Assembly (NCBI RefSeq): GCF_013359905.1
Contig: NZ_JABMCC010000121.1
Span: forward strand, 1-64,000
Source of the DNA: Paenibacillus taichungensis
GTDB lineage: Bacteria > Bacillota > Bacilli > Paenibacillales > Paenibacillaceae
Reading direction: 5' to 3'
DNA: 64,000 nt
Every line of letters starts with the position of its first letter. Within the stretch, counting starts at the first letter, position 1. Position numbers and translations under genes: made by a program. A model generated the notes under the pieces. That model saw nothing but the letters and a program-made list of their open reading frames with translations. It ran no database searches and was not told where the DNA came from. Shown here piece by piece: positions 8,616 through 17,071 of this stretch.

Positions 8616-9369
8616 GCAATTGTTCCTCCAGTAGTCGTCTCATCTGAACGAGAGCCGGTTCGTAGATCATGTCCGAATGCCTTGGACGTGGCAAAGGTAC
8701 CGTCAGATCCTGCAGCTGTTGGTCTTGGCCCACCGGAGTTAACAGGATAATCCGATCACTGAGCAGCAGGGCTTCTTCAATGTCATGTGTGATGAACAAC
8801 ACGGTTTTGCCCAGGCCCCCCCAGAGCTCCAGCAGCCACCGATGCATCTCACGTTTGGTCAGGGCATCGAGTGCGCCGAATGGTTCATCCAGGAGCATGA
8901 GTTGGCCACCTGTCAGCAAAGTACGAAGCAGCGCGACACGCTGGCGCATGCCACCTGACAGCTCGTCCGGGTAAGCATGCGCGTGACCGGATAAGCCAAA
9001 TCGGTCGAGACCGGCCAGAATGTCCGCTCGAATCCTTACCTTATCCTGCCGACCTGGAGCAAGTTCAGCGGGGAGCATGCAATTCTCCATGACGGTTCTC
9101 CAGGATAATAGGAGGTCCTTTTGTGGCATGTAGGCCACCTGCCCCAGTCGCTTTCCTTCTTGAACCCAAGGAATGTCAATGGTTCCGTGTGTTGGCTCAA
9201 GCAAGCCTGCCAGCAGCTTGAAGAGGGTACTTTTACCGGAGCCGCTGGAACCGATGAGCGAAACGAATTCTCCTTTGGCTACACGCATCGACACATTGGA
9301 GAGCACGGGGGAATCCCTTTTTCCCGGGAAAGCGTAGCTCATGTTGTGAAGGGTTATATCGTTATCCAT
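8602..9369 (-). CDS. thiZ: Thiamin-pyrimidine precursor ABC transporter, ATPase
   Basis: About 255 residues from the ATG at 9369. Walker A is GSSGSGKST, the ABC signature is LSGGMRQR, Walker B is LMLLDEPFGALD, and the switch His is in FITHDIEEA. The Q-loop is MPQKDLL. The start at 9369 is preferred because the only good ribosome site (AAGGGGGG) falls between it and an upstream in-frame ATG at 9396. It is the first gene after the TPP riboswitch and terminator. Confidence 0.9.
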   Translation of the reverse strand: MDNDITLHNMSYAFPGKRDSPVLSNVSMRVAKGEFVSLIGSSGSGKSTLFKLLAGLLEPTHGTIDIPWVQEGKRLGQVAYMPQKDLLLSWRTVMENCMLPAELAPGRQDKVRIRADILAGLDRFGLSGHAHAYPDELSGGMRQRVALLRTLLTGGQLMLLDEPFGALDALTKREMHRWLLELWGGLGKTVLFITHDIEEALLLSDRIILLTPVGQDQQLQDLTVPLPRPRHSDMIYEPALVQMRRLLEEQLHARR

Positions 9370-9454
9370 CTCGTTCCGTCCCCCCTTGTTATTCAAAATT
9401 CAACCTCAAACCGCGGGATCTTTAATTACACCTTCTGATCTGCCCGCAGAACGC

Positions 9455-9492
9455 GAAAAAGACCCACCCATTTCCGGAGAAATGAGTGGGTC
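9455..9492 (-). terminator. Riboswitch-linked intrinsic terminator before thiZ
   Basis: On the minus strand GACCCACTCATTTC pairs with GAAATGGGTGGGTC, followed by five T. It lies 65 bases beyond the TPP aptamer and before thiZ. This is the expected expression platform: TPP binding should favour this hairpin and stop transcription. Confidence 0.88.
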
Positions 9493-9556
9493 TGTAAGTC
9501 AATTCACATTAAATTTCATCATCAACATGAAAAAATCCGCTTACTGAGAGGCCGCT

Positions 9557-9641
9557 CCACTTCCCTCCGCTGGTATGATCCAGATCAGGTTCAAAGGGTC
9601 CGAATCGTTCGATTCGTCTCAGCCGCAAGGCTCCCCTAGTG
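9557..9641 (-). promoter_or_regulatory. TPP riboswitch (THI element) controlling thiZXY-thiMDE
   Basis: Read on the minus strand, the aptamer shows all conserved THI-box blocks: GGGGAGCC, GGCTGAGA, a variable P3 stem (CGAATC/GATTCG), GACCCTTTGAACCTGATC, TGGATCATACCAGCG and the closing GAGGGAAGTGG. It binds thiamin pyrophosphate. With the terminator at 9455-9492 it makes a transcriptional off-switch for pyrimidine import and thiamin salvage. Confidence 0.97.
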
Positions 9642-9672
9642 CAATGTTCAAGATATGCAGTTGTGTGTTCAG

Positions 9673-9700
9673 CATATATCACATGCAAGTGGAATGTAAA
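9673..9700 (-). promoter_or_regulatory. Probable promoter of the thi operon
   Basis: On the minus strand TTTACA (9695-9700) and TATATG (9673-9678) are 16 bp apart, with a TG just upstream of the -10. The predicted start lies about 25 bp before the TPP aptamer. Confidence 0.6.
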
Positions 9701-9755
9701 GAGGGCGGCTTAAAAGAAGTGTGCGTAATGTGAGTTAGGAAAGTAACCTAGGATT

Positions 9756-10877
9756 CTAATCGTTGGAATGTAACAGTGAATCAAGCTCACCGATCAGCCG
9801 GGCAATCTGCTCAGGTGTGCCAATCGTAATCCGAAGCCAGGTAGGCATACCGAATTCGGCACCGCCGCGAACAGAGATGCCTCTGTTCAACAATTCTTGG
9901 GTAATCGGGCCACTATCCTGCAACAGATCCACCATAATGAAATTTGTTTCGGAAGGGATGTAGGGTAAGTTCCAATGATCAAAGGACTGCATTAACGTTT
10001 CCCGTCCCTGACGATTGTAGTGCAGGCAATGAGAAACAAATTCATGATCATCCAGGCTGGCCGAAGCAGCGGCTTGGGATGTGGCTGTTAGACTGATGGG
10101 CAGCTTGACCCGGTTAATGCCTTCAATAATACTTTCATTCCCGATGCCATATCCAATACGCAGGCCGGCCAGTCCATATATTTTGGAGAAGGTCCGCAAA
10201 ATAATCAGATTATTGTACTGCTCCAGCAGCTTAACCGTATCAGGATAATCTTCACTTTCCGCGAATTCATAATACGCTTCGTCCAGGACAACCACGACAT
10301 GGGAGGGAACATGTTCGAGTAAACCAAGCAGGGCATCTGCCGTGAAAATGGTTCCGGTTGGATTATTCGGATTGCACAGCCAGATGATTCGGGTAGAAGC
10401 ATTAATCCGGTGCCGGAATTGCTCCAGGTCCAGCGAATGGTTGACCAAAGGCACTTCATGAATAACCCCGCCTGCCAGCAGCGTAGCGCCCTTATACCAG
10501 TTAAAGGAGGGCACCGGAATGAGTGATTCCTCGCCGGGATTAAGATAGGCTTGGGCGGTAAGGGTTAGGAGCTCGAATGATCCACTGCCAAATACCAGTT
10601 GGGAGGTACGCACACCTAGACGTTCCGCAAGTTTGTCACGGAGCAGTTGGCTGGAACCGTCGGGGTATTGAGCCAAAAGATCGGAACCCAGCGATCTGAC
10701 CGCTTCTGCTGCCAGGGGAGAAGAACCAAACGGATTTTCGTTCGCTGCAAGTCGATCTACACTTTCCAGTCCCAACTCCCTCCGGATCTGTTCCATGGAT
10801 TTGGCAGGCGTATAAGCCGGAATTCGATTTAACAAGTCTTTAACAGGTGGAGAGGGAACGGATGAAAGGGATTGCAT
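9756..10877 (-). CDS. hisC: Histidinol-phosphate aminotransferase family protein
   Basis: About 373 residues, a fold-type I PLP aminotransferase. The Schiff-base lysine is in TFSKIYG, with CNPNNPTG upstream (PLP-ring and substrate loop), VVVLDEAYYEF (PLP-N Asp and Tyr) and LRIGYGIG after it. These define the HisC/aspartate-aminotransferase I-beta group. It sits last in an operon with an SsuABC-like transporter and a GldA-like dehydrogenase, away from any other his genes. A substrate other than histidinol phosphate is therefore quite possible. The start at 10877 is preferred: AGAAGG is seven bases before it but only one base before the ATG at 10883. Confidence 0.82.
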   Translation of the reverse strand: MQSLSSVPSPPVKDLLNRIPAYTPAKSMEQIRRELGLESVDRLAANENPFGSSPLAAEAVRSLGSDLLAQYPDGSSQLLRDKLAERLGVRTSQLVFGSGSFELLTLTAQAYLNPGEESLIPVPSFNWYKGATLLAGGVIHEVPLVNHSLDLEQFRHRINASTRIIWLCNPNNPTGTIFTADALLGLLEHVPSHVVVVLDEAYYEFAESEDYPDTVKLLEQYNNLIILRTFSKIYGLAGLRIGYGIGNESIIEGINRVKLPISLTATSQAAASASLDDHEFVSHCLHYNRQGRETLMQSFDHWNLPYIPSETNFIMVDLLQDSGPITQELLNRGISVRGGAEFGMPTWLRITIGTPEQIARLIGELDSLLHSND

Positions 10878-10901
10878 AATCATGCCTTCTTTCCAGTGGA
10901 A

Positions 10902-11678
10902 TTAGATCGAGAATGATATCTGTTTCTGGGCAATCTGCTGTGGTGTCTCTTGTGGAGGAGTCAACAATCGATTCAGAATCAGGTTTTCAAAATGAGCAAA
11001 CCCGCTGTCCCGAACGCGAGGCCGCTCCAGCGTAATTCGGGTATCCATCGTTATATGACCATCCTCGATTAAAAGCACCCTGTCTGCCAGCGCAACCGCC
11101 TCGCTGACATCATGCGTGACCAGAATGACGGTCAGATCTTCTTCAGCCCACAAGCGTTCGATTAACTGCTGCATCTCAATTCGGGTTAATGCATCGAGTG
11201 CACCCAGCGGTTCATCCAGCAGCAGTAAGCGCGGATGACTTGCGAGTGCTCGTGCCAAGGCGACACGTTGTTTTTGTCCGCCAGATAATACCCCCGGCCA
11301 ATCACCTTCACGCTCTTCAAGTCCTACATTGCGAAGCGACTGGCGTGCATCTTCCTTGTTCTTGTCGGGGATGCCCAATCGTACATTGTCGAGCACGGAT
11401 TTCCAAGGCAGCAGCCGGGCTTCCTGAAACAGAAATCGTGTCTCGGGTGCTGTACTGCCAAGCTTTCTGTTACTCAGCATAATGCTCCCGGAAGAGGGAG
11501 GTTCCAGCCCGGCGATCAGACGCAGCAAAGTACTTTTGCCGCAGCCGCTTCGTCCAACGATGGCTACAAATTCCCCTTGTCTTACGTTGACGTTAATGTC
11601 GGATAGAATCGTCCGCTGATCATACGATTTCTGAACCCCATCTACTTGAAGAAAAGGACTGATCTGACTTGTGCTCAT
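10902..11678 (-). CDS. SsuB/TauB-like ABC transporter ATPase
   Basis: A 258-residue nucleotide-binding subunit. Walker A GRSGCGKST, Q-loop FLFQEARLLPW, signature LSGGQKQR, Walker B LLLLDEPLGALD and the H-loop VTHDVSEA are all intact. The FQEARLLPW Q-loop is typical of the nitrate/sulfonate/taurine class. It lies 24 bp from the permease gene and should energise that permease. Substrate is not fixed by sequence. Confidence 0.88.
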   Translation of the reverse strand: MSTSQISPFLQVDGVQKSYDQRTILSDINVNVRQGEFVAIVGRSGCGKSTLLRLIAGLEPPSSGSIMLSNRKLGSTAPETRFLFQEARLLPWKSVLDNVRLGIPDKNKEDARQSLRNVGLEEREGDWPGVLSGGQKQRVALARALASHPRLLLLDEPLGALDALTRIEMQQLIERLWAEEDLTVILVTHDVSEAVALADRVLLIEDGHITMDTRITLERPRVRDSGFAHFENLILNRLLTPPQETPQQIAQKQISFSI

Positions 11679-11702
11679 GGATTAATTCACGCTCCTTTGG
11701 CT

Positions 11703-12488
11703 TTACTTGCGGGATAGAGCCGGGTTCCAGCGCAGCCAGCGCCGTTCCAGCCATTTGGCGATGGTATCGGACAGCTTGCCCAGCAAGGCATACAGCAGAA
11801 TGCTTAAGACGATTACGTCCATCTGCATGAATTCCCGCGCGTTCATTGCCATATATCCAATCCCCGCATCCGCCGCAACCGTCTCGGCTACGATGAGGGT
11901 CAGCCACATAATGCCAAGTGCATAACGAACACCCACCAGAATGGAAGGCAGTGCACCAGGCAGGATAATGTCTTTATAAAGGGACCAACGACTGAGGCCA
12001 TATACTTTGCCCATTTCAATCAGACCGGGATCGACCGATCGTATGCCGTGGAACGTATTCAGATATACCGGAAAGAATACACCCAGGGAAACGAGGAATA
12101 ATTTGGCTTCTTCACCGATCCCGAACCACACAATAACGAGGGGGATCAAGGACAGATGCGGAATGTTACGGATCATCTGTACCGAGGAGTCGGCGATCTT
12201 TTCCGCAAGGGAGGAGATGCCGTTCAGCACTCCCAGCAGAAAACCCAGACCCCCACCAATGAGGAATCCTCCCAAAGCCCGTCTGGCGCTAATACTGATA
12301 TTGTTCAGTAGTTCACCGTTACCAAGCAGACGAATGAAGGCCCCCAGTACTTGAGCGGGACGGGGCAAAATATTGGCTGCAACAACTCCGGATGCAGTCA
12401 GCCATTGCCACAGAGCCAGAATGAGTAGTGGTACAACAAAAGGAATGAACTGGTTAAACCATGCCCGGTTAAAGGTTTTGGACCGCAC
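11703..12488 (-). CDS. SsuC-like ABC transporter permease
   Basis: A 261-residue membrane subunit with about six spans. The C-terminal half holds the EAA loop (GKVYGLSRWSLYKDIILPGA, with the invariant G). GTG start, preceded by AAGGAGGT nine bases upstream. Companion of the ATPase and binding protein on either side. The class imports aliphatic sulfonates, taurine, nitrate or pyrimidines. Confidence 0.87.
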   Translation of the reverse strand: MRSKTFNRAWFNQFIPFVVPLLILALWQWLTASGVVAANILPRPAQVLGAFIRLLGNGELLNNISISARRALGGFLIGGGLGFLLGVLNGISSLAEKIADSSVQMIRNIPHLSLIPLVIVWFGIGEEAKLFLVSLGVFFPVYLNTFHGIRSVDPGLIEMGKVYGLSRWSLYKDIILPGALPSILVGVRYALGIMWLTLIVAETVAADAGIGYMAMNAREFMQMDVIVLSILLYALLGKLSDTIAKWLERRWLRWNPALSRK

Positions 12489-12515
12489 GTTATGCCTACC
12501 TCCTTGCTTCCTTCG

Positions 12516-13571
12516 TTATTGACTACCTGGAGCTGGAAGTTGATCTTGAAGTGCATCACTCCAGAATGTGCTCACATCGACTGCCTGCCCAAAAATTCCC
12601 GCTTGCTGAAACGTATCTGCTACGTCCTGTTCGGACTTGATGGCCTCATCAGAAATGGCAACAATACGTGATGGGCGTTGTGCTTCTCCATCCGTGTAGG
12701 TTTTAAGGGCTTGTTCCACCGGCTGGTGGGTGTTGTCTGCTGTAATTTGAGCCCATGCATCCTTATTGGCACGAGCCCAATCATTGAATTTGTTGATTCG
12801 CTCCAGATAATCGGCAAGGGCCTCTTTCTGTTCCGCATTGGCAATAGCCTGATCGGAGGCGGCTACAAGGAAGCTGCCTGACAGGATATCTTTGGCGCTG
12901 GCGAGCGTTGTTGCTTCATTCTGATGTGCGGAGATGATGGCATTGCCGTAACTGGCAAGGGCATCCACTTTCCCGCTAATCAGGGCGCTGAGTCCATCGG
13001 CTGTTGAAAGTTCGACCGGACTGATGTCACTCCAGGTTAATCCGGCTTCCTCCAGCATTTTGAGCAGGAAATAGTGGGCCGTTGTATTTTTTACGAAAGC
13101 AACTTTCTTGCCTTTCAGGTCAGCAACCGATTTGATCGAAGAATCTTTGGGAACAACGACCTCCTGATTTAAGGTGCTGCCTTGTTGTACCGCTATAATT
13201 TTGAAGCTTCCACCATTGGCAGCCTGAGATGCAAAAATGGGCGGAATTTCACTGGTCACACCAAAGTCCAATTGATTTGCAGCCATCGCTTCGAGGATCA
13301 GGTTACCTCCCTGAAATACGTTATAAGTGACTTTATAGGGGGTGTCATCGAGTCCGGCGGCTTTTAGCCCCAATTCGAGATTGCCCCATCCGGTCTGACC
13401 AACCCGAATAGTAACGTCTTTATTCGAAGCAGCTGATGCTACTGTCGGTGTTGTGCCTGTACCGGTGGCCTGATTATCAGTTCCGGGAGAGCAGCCGGAA
13501 ATCAGCAACAACAGAAGCGCACTCAGAAAGGCAGTTAAGGGAAGAGTGTACTGGCGGTTTGGACGGATCAT
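12516..13571 (-). CDS. SsuA-like ABC transporter substrate-binding lipoprotein
   Basis: A 351-residue extracytoplasmic protein. The lipoprotein signal ends at LLLLISGC (Cys about 27), followed by a Thr/Ala-rich linker. The mature domain starts TIRVGQTGWGNLELGLKAAG and shows the family elements ANQLDFGVTSEIPPIFA, VVVPKDSSIKSVADLKGKKV and AYF-like hinge. It resembles SsuA/sulfonate-binding proteins. Its ATG overlaps the dehydrogenase stop by four bases, and AAGGAGG lies inside that upstream gene. Confidence 0.85.
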   Translation of the reverse strand: MIRPNRQYTLPLTAFLSALLLLLISGCSPGTDNQATGTGTTPTVASAASNKDVTIRVGQTGWGNLELGLKAAGLDDTPYKVTYNVFQGGNLILEAMAANQLDFGVTSEIPPIFASQAANGGSFKIIAVQQGSTLNQEVVVPKDSSIKSVADLKGKKVAFVKNTTAHYFLLKMLEEAGLTWSDISPVELSTADGLSALISGKVDALASYGNAIISAHQNEATTLASAKDILSGSFLVAASDQAIANAEQKEALADYLERINKFNDWARANKDAWAQITADNTHQPVEQALKTYTDGEAQRPSRIVAISDEAIKSEQDVADTFQQAGIFGQAVDVSTFWSDALQDQLPAPGSQ

Positions 13572-14710
13572 AGGGAGGAAACCTCCTTGGTGTATGTACT
13601 GCTTTCACTAGACTGACTGGATTCTATGAATGTTTGGCCGATGCGGTCTGCCTGAAGAATGGCTTCGGTTACCTGCGCCGTGCTAACTCCGAAGGAGAGA
13701 TGTGCCGCACTGCCTTCCCGCAGCTGTAGTCCTGCTGCAATGCGCGCAGCAGCTTCCTGAGGCTGTTGTTGTATCCCAAGTTGGGCAAGAGTGATGGGCA
13801 GATTCAGCTTATGTAACAGAGTGGTCAACTCATGAAGCTCATCCCCTGCTTTGCCTTCAAGAATCCACTGGGTGAAGAGTCCAAAGGCTACCTTTTCTCC
13901 ATGTAGCGAAGCGTGTGTTTCGGGTAATTTGGTGAGGCTATCATGCAGCCCGTGAGCAATCGCAGCATGAAGTGATCCATCGCTAATGCTGCCTACAAGT
14001 CCTGCGAGCACAATGATGGCATCGGCAACATCACGGAATTGAGGTGTACTACCGGTTGTATCGGTGGATTCATAGACATCGATGGCGTGCGCTTCAAGAA
14101 TATCGAGTGCAAGCTTGGCAGTGCTGACACTGTTTCGGAGAGTGAGGCTGGTGGCGTTGCCACTTAGATTAACGGCGAACTCATGCCATTTTACGAGTGT
14201 GTCACCGATCCCAGCGGCCAAATACCGCCTTGGTGCACTCGCCAGAATATGAGGATCAGCCAGAACGAGATTGGGCGAACGGCGCATGGGACGATATCCT
14301 GCAGCTTGGCCCTGTTCATCATAGAGCACGGTTAAGGCGGACCAGGCAGCGCAGGTTGCGGCAATCGTAGGGACCGTTACAATGGGCAATTGGGCTTGCT
14401 CGGCCACCGCTTTGGACAGATCGAGAACTTTACCACCACCGACGCCGATAATCAGATCAACATCCAGATCGAAAGCTTGCTGCGTAAAAGTATCAATCTG
14501 GCCTGTTGTAACTTCACCATGAAACAACTGCACATGGAACTTGATCTTATGCTCTTCCAGTGAAGGAAGAAGGTAAGGCTTTACGGCTTTTAATGCAGCC
14601 TCACCGGCGATGATGAGAACATGCTGCCCAAGCTGTGCAATCCGCGAACCACTTTGCTCAAGAATGTTAGCCTCGTGTACATATACTGCGGGTGCCTTAA
14701 CAGTAATCAT
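13568..14710 (-). CDS. Iron-containing alcohol dehydrogenase, GldA-like
   Basis: A 380-residue metal-dependent NAD(P) dehydrogenase of the glycerol-dehydrogenase branch. The nucleotide loop is GVGGGKVLD. Metal ligands are Asp in AAGIGDTLVKW, His in AHGLHDSL and His in SLHGEKVAFG. It is the first gene of a five-gene operon (dehydrogenase, binding protein, permease, ATPase, HisC-like). GGGGAG precedes the ATG. A normal GldA is encoded at 45093-46235, so this enzyme likely acts on another alcohol or keto substrate, perhaps the imported one. Function inferred only from context. Confidence 0.82.
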   Translation of the reverse strand: MITVKAPAVYVHEANILEQSGSRIAQLGQHVLIIAGEAALKAVKPYLLPSLEEHKIKFHVQLFHGEVTTGQIDTFTQQAFDLDVDLIIGVGGGKVLDLSKAVAEQAQLPIVTVPTIAATCAAWSALTVLYDEQGQAAGYRPMRRSPNLVLADPHILASAPRRYLAAGIGDTLVKWHEFAVNLSGNATSLTLRNSVSTAKLALDILEAHAIDVYESTDTTGSTPQFRDVADAIIVLAGLVGSISDGSLHAAIAHGLHDSLTKLPETHASLHGEKVAFGLFTQWILEGKAGDELHELTTLLHKLNLPITLAQLGIQQQPQEAAARIAAGLQLREGSAAHLSFGVSTAQVTEAILQADRIGQTFIESSQSSESSTYTKEVSSL

Positions 14711-14999
14711 GAATACACTCCCCTTATAACTTATTATTCTTACGTTTTAACTTGGTTTTAAATTGTTTAGATTCTAGCATTGCGTTTCAGCAACCACAAT
14801 AACCCGGACAATCAATACATCCTATACTTCGATTGAAAGAATCTATAAGTAATAATAGAACGGGGGAACGAGGGGCAATCGACTCTTTACTTTGCTTATG
14901 TTACGGAGGCAGGTTTATTTAAGATGTAAGATACGGTACAATGTCTAATAATTTCTATAGGTTGCTTTCGGGATATGACCAATGGAGAGGGGAGTGCTT

Positions 15000-15692
15000 A
15001 TGAAAACTATTGGCCTTATTGGCGGAATGAGTTGGGAGTCATCGTTAGAATATTATCGAATTATTAACGAAGAAGTAAAAACTAAATTGGGAGGATTGCA
15101 TTCAGCCAAGTGCATTTTATATAGCGTGGATTTCGAAGAAATCGAGCGCTATCAAGCTGAAGGAGAATGGGAAAGCGCTGGGAAATTATTAGGCAATGCT
15201 GCTCAGTCTTTGGAAAAGGCAGGAGCTGAAATGATTGTAATTTGTACAAATACGATGCATAAAGTAATTAATCATATTGAAGAAAAAGTTAGCTTACCCG
15301 TTGTGCACATTGCTGATTCAACAGCCAATCAGATTCTAAAGTCCAAAATAAGTACAGTTGGTTTACTTGGCACTAAATATACGATGGAACAGGACTTCTA
15401 TAAAAAACGAATTGAGTTTAATGGTATTAAGGTTTTGGTGCCGAATGAAGAGGATCGAACAGGCATAAATAAAGTAATATATGAGGAATTGTGTTTAGGG
15501 AAAATTCAACAAGAATCAAGGGATTATTATAAAGAGGTTATTAAGAGATTAGTTGATCATGGAGCCGAGGGGATAATATTAGGTTGCACCGAAATTGGTT
15601 TATTAGTAAAACCGGAGGATTCAGAAGTGCCCTTATTTGATACAACACGAATACATGCCATTGAATCTGTTAATCTGGCATTAGCCAAATAA
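15000..15692 (+). CDS. Aspartate/glutamate racemase family protein
   Basis: A 230-residue PLP-independent amino-acid racemase. The two catalytic cysteines are seen in VICTNTMHKV and ILGCTEIGLL, with the N-terminal IGLIGGMSWESSLEYY typical of aspartate racemase (RacD/YgeA group). Start at 15000 is favoured because GAGGGGAG precedes it and lies within the longer frame from 14982. Codon use is strongly A/T-ending and the gene is visibly poorer in GC than its neighbours, which suggests acquisition. The exact amino acid is not determined. Confidence 0.88.
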   Translation: MKTIGLIGGMSWESSLEYYRIINEEVKTKLGGLHSAKCILYSVDFEEIERYQAEGEWESAGKLLGNAAQSLEKAGAEMIVICTNTMHKVINHIEEKVSLPVVHIADSTANQILKSKISTVGLLGTKYTMEQDFYKKRIEFNGIKVLVPNEEDRTGINKVIYEELCLGKIQQESRDYYKEVIKRLVDHGAEGIILGCTEIGLLVKPEDSEVPLFDTTRIHAIESVNLALAK

Positions 15693-15724
15693 AATGGACC
15701 TAACGGGATAAACCGGTTCTCGGA

Positions 15725-15753
15725 TTTACCTTGGCACCTGAACCCGATATAAT
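15725..15753 (+). promoter_or_regulatory. Probable promoter of the radical SAM gene
   Basis: TTTACC (15725-15730) and a perfect TATAAT (15748-15753) are separated by 17 bp, about 75 bp before the TTG start of the radical SAM gene. Confidence 0.6.
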
Positions 15754-15828
15754 AGTGGTGGCACATATGGGCCGGATCACAAATGAGGGTGGGACTGTTC
15801 TCCCTCTAAGCAGAATGGGGACCCCGAG

Positions 15829-16704
15829 TTGAAAACGTTCAAGAAAGTATATATTGAGATCACAAGTATATGTAATCTGGCATGCAGCTTCTGTCCGCAG
15901 ACCAAACGTGCCAAAAATTTCATTGACCCTGAAGTCTTCAACAATATATTGGATCAGATCAAACCCCATACTAAACATATTTATTTACATGTCAAAGGTG
16001 AGCCGCTGCTTCATCCCAAAATTGATCTGTTACTGGATTCAGCGCATGAAAAGGGATTCAAGGTTAACATTACGACAAACGGTACGCTGCTGCCCAAAAC
16101 CCAGCACAAACTGCTCGGCAAACCGGCACTGCGTCAGATGAACTTCTCCCTGCACAGCTTTGATGGTCACGAAGGTTCTACAGACCGTGAGGGTTATCTG
16201 GGCAATGTGTTGTCTTTTGTCCGGGAAGCAGTGAAGCACAATGTCATTATTTCATTCCGACTCTGGAATTTGACACAGGATAACTTCACGAATGCGCAGA
16301 TGAACCGAAACCGGGAGACGCTGGAGGTTCTTGAACGTGAGTTCAATCTGGATTTCCGTATTGAGGAGAAGGTGGTGCCAGGGAGCGGTGTCAAAATTGC
16401 CCCGAATGTGTATCTGAATCAGGACCATGAATTCCAGTGGCCGAGTCTGGATGCACCCGAAGATGATGGCAAAGGCTTCTGTCATGCGCTTCGCAGTCAG
16501 GCTGCCGTGCTTGTCGATGGAACTGTAGTTCCATGCTGCCTCGATGGTGAGGGTGTAATTAACTTGGGCAACGTTCATGAAAAATCGTTCTCGGAGATTG
16601 TGGATGGTGAACGAGCCAACAATCTGTTCTATGGTTTCTCCAAACGGGAAGCAGTGGAGGAATTATGTCGGAAGTGTGGATATCGTCAGCGGTTTGGCGC
16701 TTAA
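15829..16704 (+). CDS. Radical SAM/SPASM domain protein
   Basis: A 291-residue enzyme. The radical SAM [4Fe-4S] motif is CNLACSFC at residues 16-23, followed by KGEPLLHP (the GGEP equivalent) and NITTNGTLL. The C-terminal SPASM-type cysteines are spread over CHALRS, VVPCCLDGEG and LCRKCGY, which bind auxiliary clusters. Such proteins act in peptide modification or as anaerobic maturases. No precursor peptide gene is apparent next to it. The start is TTG with only GGGG upstream, so the exact N-terminus is uncertain, but the frame begins naturally at KTFKKVYIEITS. Confidence 0.86.
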   Translation: MKTFKKVYIEITSICNLACSFCPQTKRAKNFIDPEVFNNILDQIKPHTKHIYLHVKGEPLLHPKIDLLLDSAHEKGFKVNITTNGTLLPKTQHKLLGKPALRQMNFSLHSFDGHEGSTDREGYLGNVLSFVREAVKHNVIISFRLWNLTQDNFTNAQMNRNRETLEVLEREFNLDFRIEEKVVPGSGVKIAPNVYLNQDHEFQWPSLDAPEDDGKGFCHALRSQAAVLVDGTVVPCCLDGEGVINLGNVHEKSFSEIVDGERANNLFYGFSKREAVEELCRKCGYRQRFGA

Positions 16705-17071
16705 AGCGTAATTTAATAAATAAAATGAGATGCAAAATAATAGAGATCACGTTGTCTGGAAACAGATGAAGTGGTCTTTCGTTTTTTTTATAGGCCCATA
16801 CAGGAACATATAGCCCTAAATTACAAGTTGTAAAAGAAGCATACCCGAAGTTGAGATCGGCACATTACACAATGGAGTACGATACAAAAAATGCCGAAAT
16901 CACAGACATAATGCTGTCATTTTGATATCTAAGCTAATGATTATTATCGTAACACTCCTTTTTTGGTAGGATCAGGGTAGGTTCCGAGCCAGGGGTGCAC
17001 CTCTGATCGGTTCCTTGAGGACAAGCTTATGCTTGTACGCCAATTCATCTGAATAAGGGAGGATTTAAGTG
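16705..17071 (+). other. Gap between radical SAM gene and pectate lyase
   Basis: Apart from the terminator at 16743-16789 no gene is seen. A long leader may precede the pectate lyase: an imperfect dyad centred on AGGGGTGCACCTCT (about 17000) flanked by CCGA/CGG, then a small ACAAGC/GCTTGT hairpin. A possible -35 TTGATA lies near 16922 with a poor -10. Confidence 0.45.
16743..16789 (+). terminator. Intrinsic terminator after the radical SAM gene
   Basis: AGATCAC pairs (one G-T wobble) with GTGGTCT over a long loop, followed within a few bases by eight T. Confidence 0.65.
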
